Positions 8,145-17,355 of a stretch of 64,000 nt of DNA are shown piece after piece. The stretch's first letter is position 1, and every line of letters starts with the position of its first letter. The notes beneath the pieces are model-generated. The model saw only the letters and a list, made by a program, of their open reading frames with translations. It was not told the DNA's origin and made no database searches. A program made the translations under genes and the position numbers. This DNA comes from Olsenella sp. KGMB02461 (lineage in GTDB: Bacteria; Actinomycetota; Coriobacteriia; Coriobacteriales; Atopobiaceae). The DNA lies in NCBI RefSeq assembly GCF_012584445.1, contig NZ_JABAHI010000008.1, forward strand, positions 558,001 to 622,000, in the 5' to 3' direction.

Positions 8145-9080
8145 CTACTGGTGGCTCACAATGAGGCGCATGGCGCCGTCGAGGTCCAGCTCCTCCACGG
8201 TTGCCGGCACAATGAAGCTGGCGCCCTTGGCAACCGCATGACCGTTGGCGGCGCCTGCCCCATCGATGACAGTGGCGCAGAGGTAGGGGGCGTCCTGGGG
8301 GATGGCAACCGGGCCATCCACCTCGACCAGAGCCACGGTGTAGTCCTTGTTGGACTCCAAAACCGCTACACCGTCATCGCTAAACTCCAGCTCCACATAG
8401 CCAGAAGTGGGTGCCGTCACGCTGTAGTCAACCACGTCGCAGGACTTGTCGATGTGCAGCTCGCGCTTGGTGCCGTCGTCTTGCAAGCGGTCGTAATCAT
8501 AGAGACGATAGGTCACGTCGCTGGACTGCTGGGTCTCCAATATGAGAGTGCCGTGCTTGATGGCATGCACCGTGCCGGCATCGATCTGGAAGAAATCGCC
8601 CTTATGGATGGGCATCTCATTGAGCAGTTGATCCCAAGCGCCCTTATCGACCAACTCACGGAACTCCTCAGGGCTCTTAGCGTTTTGCCCCACGATGATG
8701 GTGGCGCCAGGATCGCAATCCAGCACGTACCAGCACTCGCGCTTGCCCAGGCTGCCGTTCTCATGCTCTGCAGCGTACTCGTCGTTGGGGTGGATCTGCA
8801 CCGAGAGGTCGTCATGGGCATCGAGGATCTTTACCAGCAGCGGAAAACGGTCGCCTCCAACGTTGCCAAAGAGCTCCGGATTCTCATCCCAGAGTTCCGA
8901 GAGACGCTTGCCTGCAAACTCGCCGCCCTCTACAGTGCAGTCACCATGGGGATGGGCGCCGATGGCCCAGCATTCACCCACGGGACCGTCGGGAATATCA
9001 AAGCCAAACTCGGTTGCCAGCCTGCGGCCTCCCCAGATCTTCTCGTGAAACACCGGTTTTAAGAAAATGAGATCCGCCAT
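8145..9080 (-). CDS. manA: Mannose-6-phosphate isomerase, class I
   Basis: Zn enzyme converting mannose 6-phosphate to fructose 6-phosphate, placing PTS-imported mannose into glycolysis. At 311 residues it is the short, Bacillus-type form. Visible parts are the N-terminal FLKPVFHEKIWGGRRL, the QIHPNDEYAAEHENGSLGKRECWYVLD block with metal-binding His and Glu, and GTVHAIKHGTLILETQQSSDVTYRLYDYDR containing the further His/Arg active-site elements. ATG 9080 is chosen over the in-frame upstream codons because AAAGGAG precedes it at 8-9 nt and the family N terminus starts there. It is divergent from a GntR-type regulator. The likely substrate supplier is the man PTS operon at 58-61 kb. Confidence 0.93.
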   Translation of the reverse strand: MADLIFLKPVFHEKIWGGRRLATEFGFDIPDGPVGECWAIGAHPHGDCTVEGGEFAGKRLSELWDENPELFGNVGGDRFPLLVKILDAHDDLSVQIHPNDEYAAEHENGSLGKRECWYVLDCDPGATIIVGQNAKSPEEFRELVDKGAWDQLLNEMPIHKGDFFQIDAGTVHAIKHGTLILETQQSSDVTYRLYDYDRLQDDGTKRELHIDKSCDVVDYSVTAPTSGYVELEFSDDGVAVLESNKDYTVALVEVDGPVAIPQDAPYLCATVIDGAGAANGHAVAKGASFIVPATVEELDLDGAMRLIVSHQ

Positions 9081-9321
9081 GGTGAAGTGCTCCTTTTTTA
9101 AGCTCGCGCCGCTAATGGACCAGACAAAGGCCGATAAATCGAAGCGATTTGCCTTGGGACCAAACCCGCTTCTTTTGACTTCACAATACAACGGAGAGGA
9201 CCAAAAACCAGTGATATCTCTGACAGCCATCACACCCTCATGGTTCTTTCAGCGGACTCCTTTTATCCTTTAAGAAAGACTACACTGAAAGACAAATAAC
9301 GTTTGATGGGAAGGTGAGACC

Positions 9322-10041
9322 GTGTCATTTAAGTATTCGGAGGTCGCCAAAGACATTGCGCAAAAGATTCGCAATGGCCAATATGCCCCTCAATCCAAGC
9401 TTCCCACCACCGACATGCTCTGCTCTGCCTACGACGTGTCGCGCATTACCATTCGCAAGGCCATGGACGTGCTCTCAGACCAGGGCCTCATCATCAAGCG
9501 CCGTGGCTCCGGCACCTATGTGAAAGACGTCGATCCTACAGACTCTGCGGGCATCAGCCAGATCGTAGAGAGTTACTCTGAGTCCGCCAAGACTCAGGGC
9601 GGCGAGGTAGAGACCCAGATGCTCACCTTTGAGATCGTAGAGGCTACCGACAAGGTCGCCCATCGCCTCCGCGTCCCTGTGGGCACCCAGGTCTATCATA
9701 TTGAGCGCATTCGTTCTGTGAACAACTCTCAGGGCGCAGTCACCTACACCTGGATCCCCGTATCCATCGTGCCAAACCTCACACGCGCCCAGGCGCAGAT
9801 CTCTATCTACCATCATATAGAAGTGGGTCTGGGCCTCACCGTATCCTCCACGCACCGCTCCATTCGTGCAGTCATGCCCACCTTGAACGAGCGTATCTGG
9901 CTCTCCTTGCCCAAAGAGACGCCGCTCTTAGAGATCGACCAGGTGACCTTCTTATCTGACGGGCGCCTCTTCGAGTATTCCGTCCTCCATCGCGATACGC
10001 GCGACTGGAGCTTCCGCTGCGTGGACACTCACACTTCCTAA
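9322..10041 (+). CDS. GntR/HutC-family transcriptional regulator
   Basis: A 239-residue DNA-binding regulator. Residues 1-68 form a winged helix-turn-helix (KLPTTDMLCSAYDVSRITIRKAMDVL followed by wing GLIIKRRGSGTYVK). The rest is a UTRA ligand-binding domain (RVPVGTQVYHIERIR ... SLPKETPLLEIDQVTFLSDGRLFEYSV), the fold that senses phosphosugars or amino-acid derivatives. The start is GTG with GAAGGTGAG upstream. It is divergent from manA across 241 bp, so manA is the obvious candidate target, together with itself. No clear inverted operator was picked out by eye. The effector is unknown. Confidence 0.88.
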   Translation: MSFKYSEVAKDIAQKIRNGQYAPQSKLPTTDMLCSAYDVSRITIRKAMDVLSDQGLIIKRRGSGTYVKDVDPTDSAGISQIVESYSESAKTQGGEVETQMLTFEIVEATDKVAHRLRVPVGTQVYHIERIRSVNNSQGAVTYTWIPVSIVPNLTRAQAQISIYHHIEVGLGLTVSSTHRSIRAVMPTLNERIWLSLPKETPLLEIDQVTFLSDGRLFEYSVLHRDTRDWSFRCVDTHTS

Positions 10042-10133
10042 GCAACCTGTCCGCATCTCCACAGATCACTTTCTTCTTTGATATCACACCCCCTCCCCCA
10101 CCTTCCTTTTTGTTAGGAAATTGGCTTGCCAGC

Positions 10134-10171
10134 AAAAGAGCGCCGCTCCTCTGGGGAAGCGACGCTCTTTT
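10134..10171. terminator. Bidirectional terminator between gntR-type gene and ackA
   Basis: AAAAGAGCGCCGCT pairs with AGCGACGCTCTTTT around an 8-10 nt loop. A and T runs at both ends suit termination of both convergent genes. Confidence 0.85.
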
Positions 10172-10213
10172 ATCTTGCAAAATCCTTTTGACGCTTGTGG
10201 ACGCCTTTAAGCC

Positions 10214-11383
10214 TTAGCTCAAAAGCTCCTGCACGTCCATGGCAATCATAAGCTCCTCGTTGGTAGGCACAACCAACACGCGGATCTTGGAATCATCTGC
10301 CGAGATGTCGCGGACTTCGTCCGAGCGCACAGCGTTCTTCTGAGCATCGATCTTGACACCCATCCAACCCAGCTTCTCGCAGACACGCGCACGCATGTCG
10401 TCGGAGTTCTCGCCAATGCCGGCGGAGAAGGCCATTGTATCGAAGCCCTCCATGGCCTGAGCCATCTCCAGCACCAGCTGAGCGCAACGATAGGCGAACA
10501 TGTCCAGAGCCAGCTCTGCGTTGGCATCGCCCTTCTCGGCAGCCTCCTCGATGTCACGGGAGTCGCTAGAGATTGCAGAGAGGGCCGCTAGGCCGGACTG
10601 CTTGTTCATCATGGTGTCGACCTCATCCACGGTATAACCTCCAACGCGTTGGAGGTAGAAGACCGTAGCAGGATCGAGCGTGCCGGTACGGGTGCCCATG
10701 ATCAGGCCGTCCAGAGGGGTGAGGCCCATGGTGGTGTCCATGGAGCGACCATCCTCGATAGCGCACAGCGAGGCACCGGAACCCAGGTGGCATGAGACGA
10801 GCTTATGAGCTTTGCCCTCGGTGAACTTGTTGACAGCGCGCCAAATAAAACGATGAGAGGTGCCGTGGGCGCCATATTTGCGGATATGCAGCTTGTCTAC
10901 CACGTCGCGGGGCAGCGCATAACGCCAAGCGCGCTCAGGCATGTCGTAATGGAAAGCGGTGTCAGGCACAATGACATTGCCCAGCTCAGGATAGAGCTCG
11001 CGGCAAATCTGCACCACATCAGCCTCTGCATAGTTATGCAGCGGAGCCAGAGGAGCCACCTCGCGCACCTGGGCCAGCGCCACATCGTCAACCACAGCAG
11101 AGCTGGGGAAGTACCACCCACCCTGCACCACACGGTGACCAATGCCATCAACCTGTACACCCAGACCATCGATGATCTCGAAGATGTGCTTAATAGCGGT
11201 CTTGTGATCAGGCAGCTCCACCACGAGCTTCTCTTTATCGCCGCCCTTTTCCTGGTGGCCGATAAAAGAACCGTCAATACCGATACGCTCTGCATTACCC
11301 TTGGCAAATACCTCTCCGGTATCTACGTTGAGCAGCTGATACTTAAGCGAAGAGCTGCCGGCATTGATCACCAGTACGTTCAT
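10214..11383 (-). CDS. ackA: Acetate kinase
   Basis: Transfers phosphate from acetyl phosphate to ADP, the ATP-yielding last step of acetate fermentation. The 389-residue product is close to family length and begins with the signature VLVINAGSSSLKYQL. Other family elements are GHRVVQGGWYF, DTAFHYDMP, the KYGAHGTSHRF nucleotide-binding block, HLGSGASLCAI, and GIGENSDDMRARVCEKLGWMGVKID. A GAGAGGAAG ribosome site lies just upstream of the ATG. It stands alone here; pta is near the left end of the window. A short dyad upstream may be an operator. Confidence 0.96.
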   Translation of the reverse strand: MNVLVINAGSSSLKYQLLNVDTGEVFAKGNAERIGIDGSFIGHQEKGGDKEKLVVELPDHKTAIKHIFEIIDGLGVQVDGIGHRVVQGGWYFPSSAVVDDVALAQVREVAPLAPLHNYAEADVVQICRELYPELGNVIVPDTAFHYDMPERAWRYALPRDVVDKLHIRKYGAHGTSHRFIWRAVNKFTEGKAHKLVSCHLGSGASLCAIEDGRSMDTTMGLTPLDGLIMGTRTGTLDPATVFYLQRVGGYTVDEVDTMMNKQSGLAALSAISSDSRDIEEAAEKGDANAELALDMFAYRCAQLVLEMAQAMEGFDTMAFSAGIGENSDDMRARVCEKLGWMGVKIDAQKNAVRSDEVRDISADDSKIRVLVVPTNEELMIAMDVQELLS

Positions 11384-11428
11384 AGACTTCCTCTCTTCTA
11401 ATGGCGCGAGACGCCCATTGGCGCCGCT

Positions 11429-11445
11429 GGATTAGCGACTAATCC
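11429..11445. promoter_or_regulatory. Palindromic operator candidate upstream of ackA
   Basis: GGATTAG (11429-11435) and CTAATCC (11439-11445) are perfect inverted 7-mers separated by CGA, centred about 54 bp upstream of the ackA ATG. Size and position fit a dimeric repressor or activator site. No binding protein is known. Confidence 0.4.
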
Positions 11446-11600
11446 ATGATACAGAGTAGTGCTAAGACCCTAAAGACTATTTACCGCTATACAACTTTGG
11501 ACCAAGACAAGGGTGAGAGGCCATTGAGTATGACTTTTTTAGAAGTGCGCCTCTCGAATGCCTACCCCACCAGTTTGAGAATCCAAATGTCTCATGCACG

Positions 11601-12038
11601 CTATTGATTTTGTGGAGCCACCAGGATGTCATAGGCAATGCCGGCAGCCGTACGTACACATTCATGGCAAGGCATAAGGATGGGGCCACCCGTACGACCT
11701 TTGATAACCGCACAGGTCACAGAGCCCACTTGCTCGTCGTAGGCGTCCATCAACTTGCGGCAAATCGCATAGGTGGACTTCTTTGTGGTGGGATTGTCTG
11801 GGTCGCCACAGGAATTCATGCAGCCAGCCACGATGCAAGCGCCAGAAATTGCACCGCAGGTGCCGGCCATGGAGCCCATGCCCAGTCCCAAGCCCTCGGT
11901 GGCGCTGAAGAGCTGATCTACTGTTAGATCTGTAAGAGGCGCCAGCGCACAAGCAACCGATTGAGCGCAATTGCTGCCTGACAGATGGCGGTTGGAAGCA
12001 TCTTCGACGACCTCTTCGCGGGTAGGAGTCCAAATCAT
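11601..12038 (-). CDS. C_GCAxxG_C_C family protein (putative redox protein)
   Basis: A 145-residue Cys-rich protein of the family named for its conserved pattern. Here one sees GSNCAQSVACAL (Cys24), GTCGAISGACIVAGCMNSCGD (a dense Cys block around 60-77), and later Cys in YAICRKLMDAY, VTCAVIKG and PCHECVRTAA. Such Cys spacing suggests metal or redox-centre binding; the biochemical role of the family is not established. A weak GAGAGGAT site precedes the ATG. It lies upstream of ackA in the same direction with a 217-bp spacer that has the ackA dyad but no clear terminator. Confidence 0.8.
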   Translation of the reverse strand: MIWTPTREEVVEDASNRHLSGSNCAQSVACALAPLTDLTVDQLFSATEGLGLGMGSMAGTCGAISGACIVAGCMNSCGDPDNPTTKKSTYAICRKLMDAYDEQVGSVTCAVIKGRTGGPILMPCHECVRTAAGIAYDILVAPQNQ

Positions 12039-12123
12039 GGTGTGATCCTCTCTTCACTTCTGGTTTGTCATGAAGCCAAAAGCATCCCTCTTTACCTTAG
12101 GCCCCATCGATAGGCCTAACCCT

Positions 12124-12465
12124 TTAGGCAAGAAGCCCTTCGCCCAAATCCTTGCCACCCAACACATGAATGTGTACGTGATGAACCGTTTGACCAGCAT
12201 CTTTTCCCGTATTGGCGATGCAGCGAAAACCGCTCTTGGCAATGCCTTCAGACTCAGCCACCTTGGCCACTGCAGAAACCATAGCCTCAAGAGTCTCAGC
12301 AGGAATGTTGTCGATCAGCGATTCGTAGTGCTTCTTTGGCACTACAAGCACATGGATCGGTGCTTGAGGCGAAAGGTCGCGAAAGGCAGTCACCAGCTCA
12401 TCCTGGTAGACCACGTCTGCATCGATCTCACCGTTAGCGATTTTGCAAAAGATGCAATCTTCCAT
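12124..12465 (-). CDS. HIT-family nucleotide hydrolase/transferase
   Basis: A small cytosolic histidine-triad protein (113 residues) of the HINT/protein kinase C inhibitor-like branch, members of which cleave adenosine phosphoramidates. It has the N-terminal CIFCKIANGEI with two Cys, VVPKKHYESL in the middle, and the triad HVHIHVL (His96, His98, His100) near the end. GGGGAGAGAC precedes the ATG. It is downstream of the xse genes in the opposite-strand operon direction with short gaps, so co-transcription with xseAB is possible. Its in vivo substrate is unknown. Confidence 0.92.
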   Translation of the reverse strand: MEDCIFCKIANGEIDADVVYQDELVTAFRDLSPQAPIHVLVVPKKHYESLIDNIPAETLEAMVSAVAKVAESEGIAKSGFRCIANTGKDAGQTVHHVHIHVLGGKDLGEGLLA

Positions 12466-12549
12466 GTCTCTCCCCCATCAACGTCTACAACCGCAGGCTT
12501 TCATGCATGCGGTTCACTGCCAACGAATACCATTTGAATAGAACCACGA

Positions 12550-12819
12550 TTAGCCTTGATTGGAAGCCGAAGCATCATAGAGCACCTGCACCTGCTGCTC
12601 TGCAGTGGCAAGACGCTCGCGTAGGCTCGAGAGAAGCTCTACGCCCCTGCGATAATAATCGAGTGCGGCCTCCAACTCCAATGAGCCATTCTCTAGAGCA
12701 GACACAATGTGTTCCAGCTCAATGGAGGCTTGCTTGAACGACAGCTCTTCCACGGGAGCGGCATTCAGCTCATAGGCGTCGCTAGAGTTACTATTTTGAT
12801 AGGACATTGAAGTATCCAT
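12550..12819 (-). CDS. xseB: Exodeoxyribonuclease VII small subunit
   Basis: The small subunit of the ssDNA-specific exonuclease VII. At 89 residues it has an N-terminal Ser/Asn-rich tail and the family core LSFKQASIELEHIVSALENGSLELEAALDYYRRGVELLSSLRERLATAEQQVQ, a helical hairpin. GGGGAGGAT lies just upstream of the ATG. It follows xseA by 33 bp, so the subunits are co-expressed. A second, divergent XseB-like protein lies at 54.9 kb where xseB is found in many genomes. This copy is the better match and sits beside xseA, so it is the likely functional partner. Confidence 0.9.
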   Translation of the reverse strand: MDTSMSYQNSNSSDAYELNAAPVEELSFKQASIELEHIVSALENGSLELEAALDYYRRGVELLSSLRERLATAEQQVQVLYDASASNQG

Positions 12820-12852
12820 ATCCTCCCCATTCCTTTGAGACCTATTGAAAGA

Positions 12853-14268
12853 TCATTCTTCTTCAGGCTGACCTTCTGTAACCGGCATAACCGAAACCAC
12901 TTGGGCCCCAATCTGCCCCCGAGCCATTTGCACGTTGATTGCTGCGCCGGGAAGCACCGTCATGGGGTCTTCGATCACGTGTCCCTGAGCATCTTGCACT
13001 ATGGCATATCCGCGCTCTAATACACGCTCGGGAGAGAGTGCATCTAGCGATGCCTGTGCCTGTCTCAAAAACGCCTCATGCCCCACAAAGAGCGTCTTCT
13101 CGACCAGCTGAAGACGAGTGGCCAATGAAGTGCAGGGGGTTGCAAATTGAGAAACCAGATTGACCGACGAACGATCCAGTTCTGTTGCCTGCCGAGAAAC
13201 GCTCTCCCTGGTTTTGTGGAAGTATGCTTGAACAGCCACGTCAAAGGAATGCGACAGTACATCCACTTGAGACTTTTGCACCTGCACAAGACCTTGTGGG
13301 GCAACGAGCACAGGCTTTGCCGCCCAGCTATTGATCCGGGCTTCTATGGTTGCCAAAAACCTGTCGATCGCCCGATCCAAATTATGGGCCTGATCGTCTT
13401 GGCGCACAGAAGCACGCTCAAGCATAAGATTCATCGCACGACAGAGACGCCCATCGCGCTCATCGATCTTATCGGTGAGCTGTCCTAAAGAGGGTGCGAC
13501 AGAAGCTGCGGCTGCCGTGGGCGTCAACTCTCGTCGATCAGCCACATCATCCGCAATGGTGACATCTGGCTCATGGCCTATGCCTGTCACCACGGGGACA
13601 GGGCAGGCAGCGATGGCTCGCGCCACATGCTCATCATTGAAGGTCATCAGGTCTTCGTAGGAGCCACCACCACGCACCAAAAGAATAGCGTCGGGTTTGG
13701 AGGCAGCCGCCTTTTCCAGGGCATCCACAATGCACTCAGGAGCGTCCACACCCTGTACCATGGTTCCAAACACGTCGATGGCTACTAATGGGTTGCGATC
13801 CGCAAGCGTGCGCTTCACGTCTTCTATCACGGATCCTGTAAGCGAAGTGACCACTGCCACACGTTCACAGAATACCGGAACCCGCCGCTTGCGCGAGGGG
13901 CTTGTAAGCCCCTCTGCATCAAGCTTGGCTTTGAGCAGGCGCACCTTTTGGCGCAGCAGCCCATCGCCTCGAAGAGCCACCTGACTCACAATGAAGTCGA
14001 ATGAGCCGCGGTTGGGATAGATCGAAAATTTTCCCCGTACAACGATCTCAAGGCCGTCTTCAAGAGGTACGGGCAGTGAGCGATAGATACTTGCCCATAC
14101 CACCACATTCATAGAGCAAAGACCATCTTTGATCTGAAAATAGCAATGGCCTCGATTGGTGGGACCCCGGAAGGAGGTAACCTCGCCTATCACCGTAAGC
14201 GTAGGAACCGTCTCGAGGACAGCTTTTGCCTTATTGAGTGCCTCAGATACAGAGATGGGCTCCGCCAT
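12853..14268 (-). CDS. xseA: Exodeoxyribonuclease VII large subunit
   Basis: Catalytic subunit of exonuclease VII, used in mismatch repair and clearing ssDNA. 471 residues, normal length. An N-terminal OB-fold (LTVIGEVTSFRGPTNRGHCYFQIKD ... FSIYPNRGSFDFIV) is followed by the catalytic domain with VAVVTSLTGSVIEDVKRTLADRNP, LLVRGGGSYEDLMTFNDEHVARAIAACPVPVVTGIGHEPDVTIADDVADRRELTPTAAA, and a long C-terminal coiled-coil. The ATG lies 2 bp after the upstream protease gene's stop, which shows operon coupling. Confidence 0.94.
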   Translation of the reverse strand: MAEPISVSEALNKAKAVLETVPTLTVIGEVTSFRGPTNRGHCYFQIKDGLCSMNVVVWASIYRSLPVPLEDGLEIVVRGKFSIYPNRGSFDFIVSQVALRGDGLLRQKVRLLKAKLDAEGLTSPSRKRRVPVFCERVAVVTSLTGSVIEDVKRTLADRNPLVAIDVFGTMVQGVDAPECIVDALEKAAASKPDAILLVRGGGSYEDLMTFNDEHVARAIAACPVPVVTGIGHEPDVTIADDVADRRELTPTAAAASVAPSLGQLTDKIDERDGRLCRAMNLMLERASVRQDDQAHNLDRAIDRFLATIEARINSWAAKPVLVAPQGLVQVQKSQVDVLSHSFDVAVQAYFHKTRESVSRQATELDRSSVNLVSQFATPCTSLATRLQLVEKTLFVGHEAFLRQAQASLDALSPERVLERGYAIVQDAQGHVIEDPMTVLPGAAINVQMARGQIGAQVVSVMPVTEGQPEEE

Positions 14269-14270
14269 GG

Positions 14271-14963
14271 CTAATCCCTATTGTTGGTCTGGCCCAAGAG
14301 ATACAGCAGCTGCAAGCAAGAGACCAATGCTGCCGCTACATAGGTAAGCGCGGCTGCAAACAACACTTGTCGAGAACCAGTGACCACCTCTTGGCTAAAG
14401 CCAGCCTGAGAAATGTAAGAGAGCGCCCTGCGGGATGCGTCGAACTCGACAGGCAGCGTTACAAGTTGGAAGAGCACCGAAGCGGCAAAAAGTATAATTG
14501 CCAGATTGATAAGTCCGCTCACAGCCATCGAGACGCCGATAATAAAGACGATCATCCAGATATTGCTCGCGAAGTTCACAACAGGGACCAAGGCGGTGCG
14601 GATGCGCCCTGGGACATAGCCCTTATCAAACTGCACTGCATGCCCTGCCTCGTGGCAGGCAACGGCCACCGAAGCCACAGAGCTCCCCTGAATATTTGCA
14701 GGGGACAGATGAAGAGAATTATCGCGAGGATCGAAGTGGTCTGTGAGCTCGCCAGCAACAGGCTCGATGCCTACACCATCAACGCCATTGGCTGCAAGCA
14801 TGGTACGAGCAACATCAGCACCTGTCCTCGAGGTGCCCAAAGGGACCCGAGACCACTTGCGATAGGTGCTGTTGATGTACCACTGGGTGAGGCCACCCAG
14901 CACAAGAGAGACGATGACAAGCAAAATGTAAGAGCTGTTATAGCCCATATAAAAATACGGCAT
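14271..14963 (-). CDS. Membrane zinc metallopeptidase, YugP family
   Basis: A predicted integral-membrane neutral Zn-protease of 230 residues. There is an N-terminal transmembrane helix (residues 7-27), the catalytic motif CHEAGHAVQF (about 113-122) with its HExxH-type Zn ligands, and two to three further hydrophobic helices in the C-terminal half (about 140-180 and 205-225). GGAGGTAGTC precedes the ATG. Family members are called putative neutral Zn metallopeptidases; the physiological substrate is unknown. It heads a tight operon with xseA, with only 2 bp between the genes. Confidence 0.87.
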   Translation of the reverse strand: MPYFYMGYNSSYILLVIVSLVLGGLTQWYINSTYRKWSRVPLGTSRTGADVARTMLAANGVDGVGIEPVAGELTDHFDPRDNSLHLSPANIQGSSVASVAVACHEAGHAVQFDKGYVPGRIRTALVPVVNFASNIWMIVFIIGVSMAVSGLINLAIILFAASVLFQLVTLPVEFDASRRALSYISQAGFSQEVVTGSRQVLFAAALTYVAAALVSCLQLLYLLGQTNNRD

Positions 14964-15100
14964 GACTACCTCCGCCTGCAGGGGATACGGTTAGAGACCC
15001 TGTCATTGAAGTCACATTCTACACCAGTGGGCTTTTAGAACATGTGTTCGTGTTGCGATTTTAGAAGCACGCTTCTAAAGGATGCGTCAGCTATGGTTTG

Positions 15101-16231
15101 CTAAAGAAGCTCCACGTGGTTGTCCTTTACGGTAAGCCCCACGTGGCCCACCAAAAGATTCCGCAGTGGCTTGCCTAGGACCTCTTCCCTCCACCCCTCA
15201 GAGAGCTTGGTGCTCTCTGGGTCTTTCATGAAGTCGTGCAAGTCGTCTCGGCTAGCCATAAGCGGACCTGCAATGCCTGTGTGCTCAGAAATCACCCTCA
15301 TGTAGGCATGCATGAGATCTACCACGCATTCTTCCTCGGGAGTCGAACGCCTATGCTTGGGAATCGGCGGTAGATCTGCAGGTTTGCACTTTTTGCCAAG
15401 CCCTACAGCCACGATCACCGCATGGGCATCCTTTTCGCTTAGGCCCACTGCCCCTCGAATGCTTCGAAGCCGCTCAACGGTAGCGGGCATTAGTTTGGAA
15501 ATCTCTACCACTACTTCGTCAGACAAAAGCCATTTTCGAGGGATGTCACGTTTTGCAGCTTTGCGTTCGCGCCAGGCTGCGACTTCCCTTGCGACCGCGA
15601 GCTGTGGACGAGTGAGCGTACCAATGCGCTTAACATGCAGGTATGCGCTCGCGGGATCATGGCCATCAATCACATTGACACTCAAAGCCTGCATTTCTGG
15701 CAATACCCAGCTCAATCGATCCATCTCAACGAGCTTGTCCATCAAGCGGTTGTAGACAGCCGGCAGATACCGCACGTCGTCTTCTGCATACCCCACCTGC
15801 ATAGAATCCAGGGGACGCCTTGACCAATCTGTAAGGCTTTGACTTTTTGGGAGGTGAATTCCGCAAATGGCTTCCACTAAAGGACCGTAGCCTATTTGCA
15901 TGCGATAGCCGGCATAGGCAGCAGCCACCTGCGTATCAAAGATAGGTTCTGGGATCTTCCCAAATAGCCGGACAAACACCTCAAGGTCCTGACTGCAAGC
16001 ATGGATGACCTTGGGAACCGTACGGTTGAACAGCAGCTCTTCTAAAAGATCAAGGCCTTTTAGACGAATGACATCAATGGCCGCTTGCTCTTCAGCGGTA
16101 CCCACTTGCAACAAACAGGGTTTGGGATAGTAGGTTTTCTCTCGCAAGAACTCAGTGTCTACCGCAAGAATTGGAGAGGAAGCTGCGCGCTCGCAGAACA
16201 AGGCAAGCTGCTGAGGTGTATCGATTAACAA
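15101..16231 (-). CDS. rnd: Ribonuclease D (HRDC-domain 3'-5' exoribonuclease)
   Basis: A 376-residue DEDD-superfamily exonuclease that trims tRNA and other small RNA 3' ends. The N-terminal exonuclease domain shows LAVDTEFLREKTYYP (first acidic pair), IHACSQDLEVF, FDTQVAAAYAGY, and YAEDDVRYLPAVY (last acidic residues). An HRDC domain follows (about 205-285), with a C-terminal second helical region. The best start is TTG at 16231: GGGAG lies 7 nt upstream and the protein begins at the family N terminus. It is divergent from the lipid kinase gene. Confidence 0.9.
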   Translation of the reverse strand: MLIDTPQQLALFCERAASSPILAVDTEFLREKTYYPKPCLLQVGTAEEQAAIDVIRLKGLDLLEELLFNRTVPKVIHACSQDLEVFVRLFGKIPEPIFDTQVAAAYAGYRMQIGYGPLVEAICGIHLPKSQSLTDWSRRPLDSMQVGYAEDDVRYLPAVYNRLMDKLVEMDRLSWVLPEMQALSVNVIDGHDPASAYLHVKRIGTLTRPQLAVAREVAAWRERKAAKRDIPRKWLLSDEVVVEISKLMPATVERLRSIRGAVGLSEKDAHAVIVAVGLGKKCKPADLPPIPKHRRSTPEEECVVDLMHAYMRVISEHTGIAGPLMASRDDLHDFMKDPESTKLSEGWREEVLGKPLRNLLVGHVGLTVKDNHVELL

Positions 16232-16298
16232 AATGCGACTCCCAAAAGAAGTGGGGCTTTAGGTGACGGTCACGCTGGGCGGCCCTTGCTAACCCCTC

Positions 16299-16304
16299 TA
16301 TAAT
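16299..16304 (+). promoter_or_regulatory. -10 element upstream of the DAG-kinase-like gene
   Basis: A consensus TATAAT lies 45 bp upstream of the start codon. No good -35 hexamer is visible at 16-18 bp, so this is a partial promoter call. Confidence 0.35.
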
Positions 16305-16348
16305 CGGTCAAGACACGACGGGCAGAAAAGCGAAGGTGAGGGCTCTCT

Positions 16349-17329
16349 ATGAGATCCCTGATTCTACATAATGAAAAAGCCGGATTCAGTTCCGATGCTA
16401 TCTATATGTTTGTGCGAAGCATCACTCATCCTGGAGACTCGTGCGAATTCCGCTCTTTGAGCGATGGGTGGAATGCAAAAGATGCGTTTGAGGGCGCGAA
16501 GGAGTTCGACCAAGTGGTCATCTCAGGAGGGGACGGCACCACTGCCTCTCTCCTTTACGCTGCAAAAGACAAGGACTTGAATGTCTGCATCTTTCCCTCG
16601 GGCACAGCCAACCTGTTCTTCTCCAATCTAGGTAATTCGCCCGAGCCTGCTGCAGTGGCACGAGCGTGCCGCATCGGTCGCACGTTCGACTGTGATTTAG
16701 GAGAGATAAGCTGGGCAGATCCTCAAGGACAAGAACACCATTGCGGCTTTACTTTGATGACGGGCTCTGGTTTTGACGCAAGCCTTATGCGCGCGGCCGT
16801 GCCCAATAAAAAGGTCATGGGTGAAAGCGCCTACTTCCTCGCAGCCTTTGACAACAGCCACCCACCAGTAGTGACCTTTACCATAGAGCTGGACGACCAG
16901 ACAGTGGTACGCGAAGGCATTGCCTGCATCGTAGCCAATTGCGCCATGATTCAAGGAGACATAGAGATCATGCCCGATTGCAGGCTGGATGACGGGCTGC
17001 TCGACGTCATCGTGCTGGAAACCAATGATGCTGTAGGGCTGTTGCGTCCTTTGCTCTTTGGTCTGATCGATCACCATGGAGCCAATCTAGGGCGTCCTCG
17101 TCTGGAGCGCTTCCGCACCAAACAAGTGCATGTAAGCTCCGACAAGCCCATTCCTCTACAGATAGATGGCGATGCTCTCGACTATGAGATCTCGCAATTC
17201 TCAGCGAGGGTCCTTCCAGAGCGCGTACCGGTTATTGTGGACTCCTTCTCCCCCTACTATCCCCAAGATCACGACGACCTTGAGCCTCGATTCCCCGGCT
17301 CGGAAATCGAGGCGTTCCCCCATTCTTAG
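16349..17329 (+). CDS. Diacylglycerol kinase-family lipid kinase (DagK/YegS-like)
   Basis: Cytosolic face lipid kinase of 326 residues. The N-terminal DAGK catalytic domain has FDQVVISGGDGTTASLLYAA (about 51-70) with the GGDGT nucleotide loop, then CIFPSGTANLFFSNL, matching the family P-SGT-N block. The C-terminal sandwich domain contains GSGFDASLM, CIVANCAMIQGDIEIMPDCRLDDGLLDVIVL and QIDGDALDYE. In Gram-positive bacteria this family recycles diacylglycerol or modifies glycolipids; sphingosine-type substrates are also possible. GAAGGTGAGG precedes the ATG. It is a single-gene transcript ending at a strong terminator. Confidence 0.88.
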   Translation: MRSLILHNEKAGFSSDAIYMFVRSITHPGDSCEFRSLSDGWNAKDAFEGAKEFDQVVISGGDGTTASLLYAAKDKDLNVCIFPSGTANLFFSNLGNSPEPAAVARACRIGRTFDCDLGEISWADPQGQEHHCGFTLMTGSGFDASLMRAAVPNKKVMGESAYFLAAFDNSHPPVVTFTIELDDQTVVREGIACIVANCAMIQGDIEIMPDCRLDDGLLDVIVLETNDAVGLLRPLLFGLIDHHGANLGRPRLERFRTKQVHVSSDKPIPLQIDGDALDYEISQFSARVLPERVPVIVDSFSPYYPQDHDDLEPRFPGSEIEAFPHS

Positions 17330-17355
17330 AGCTTCGCATCTTATGTCTTGCCAGC

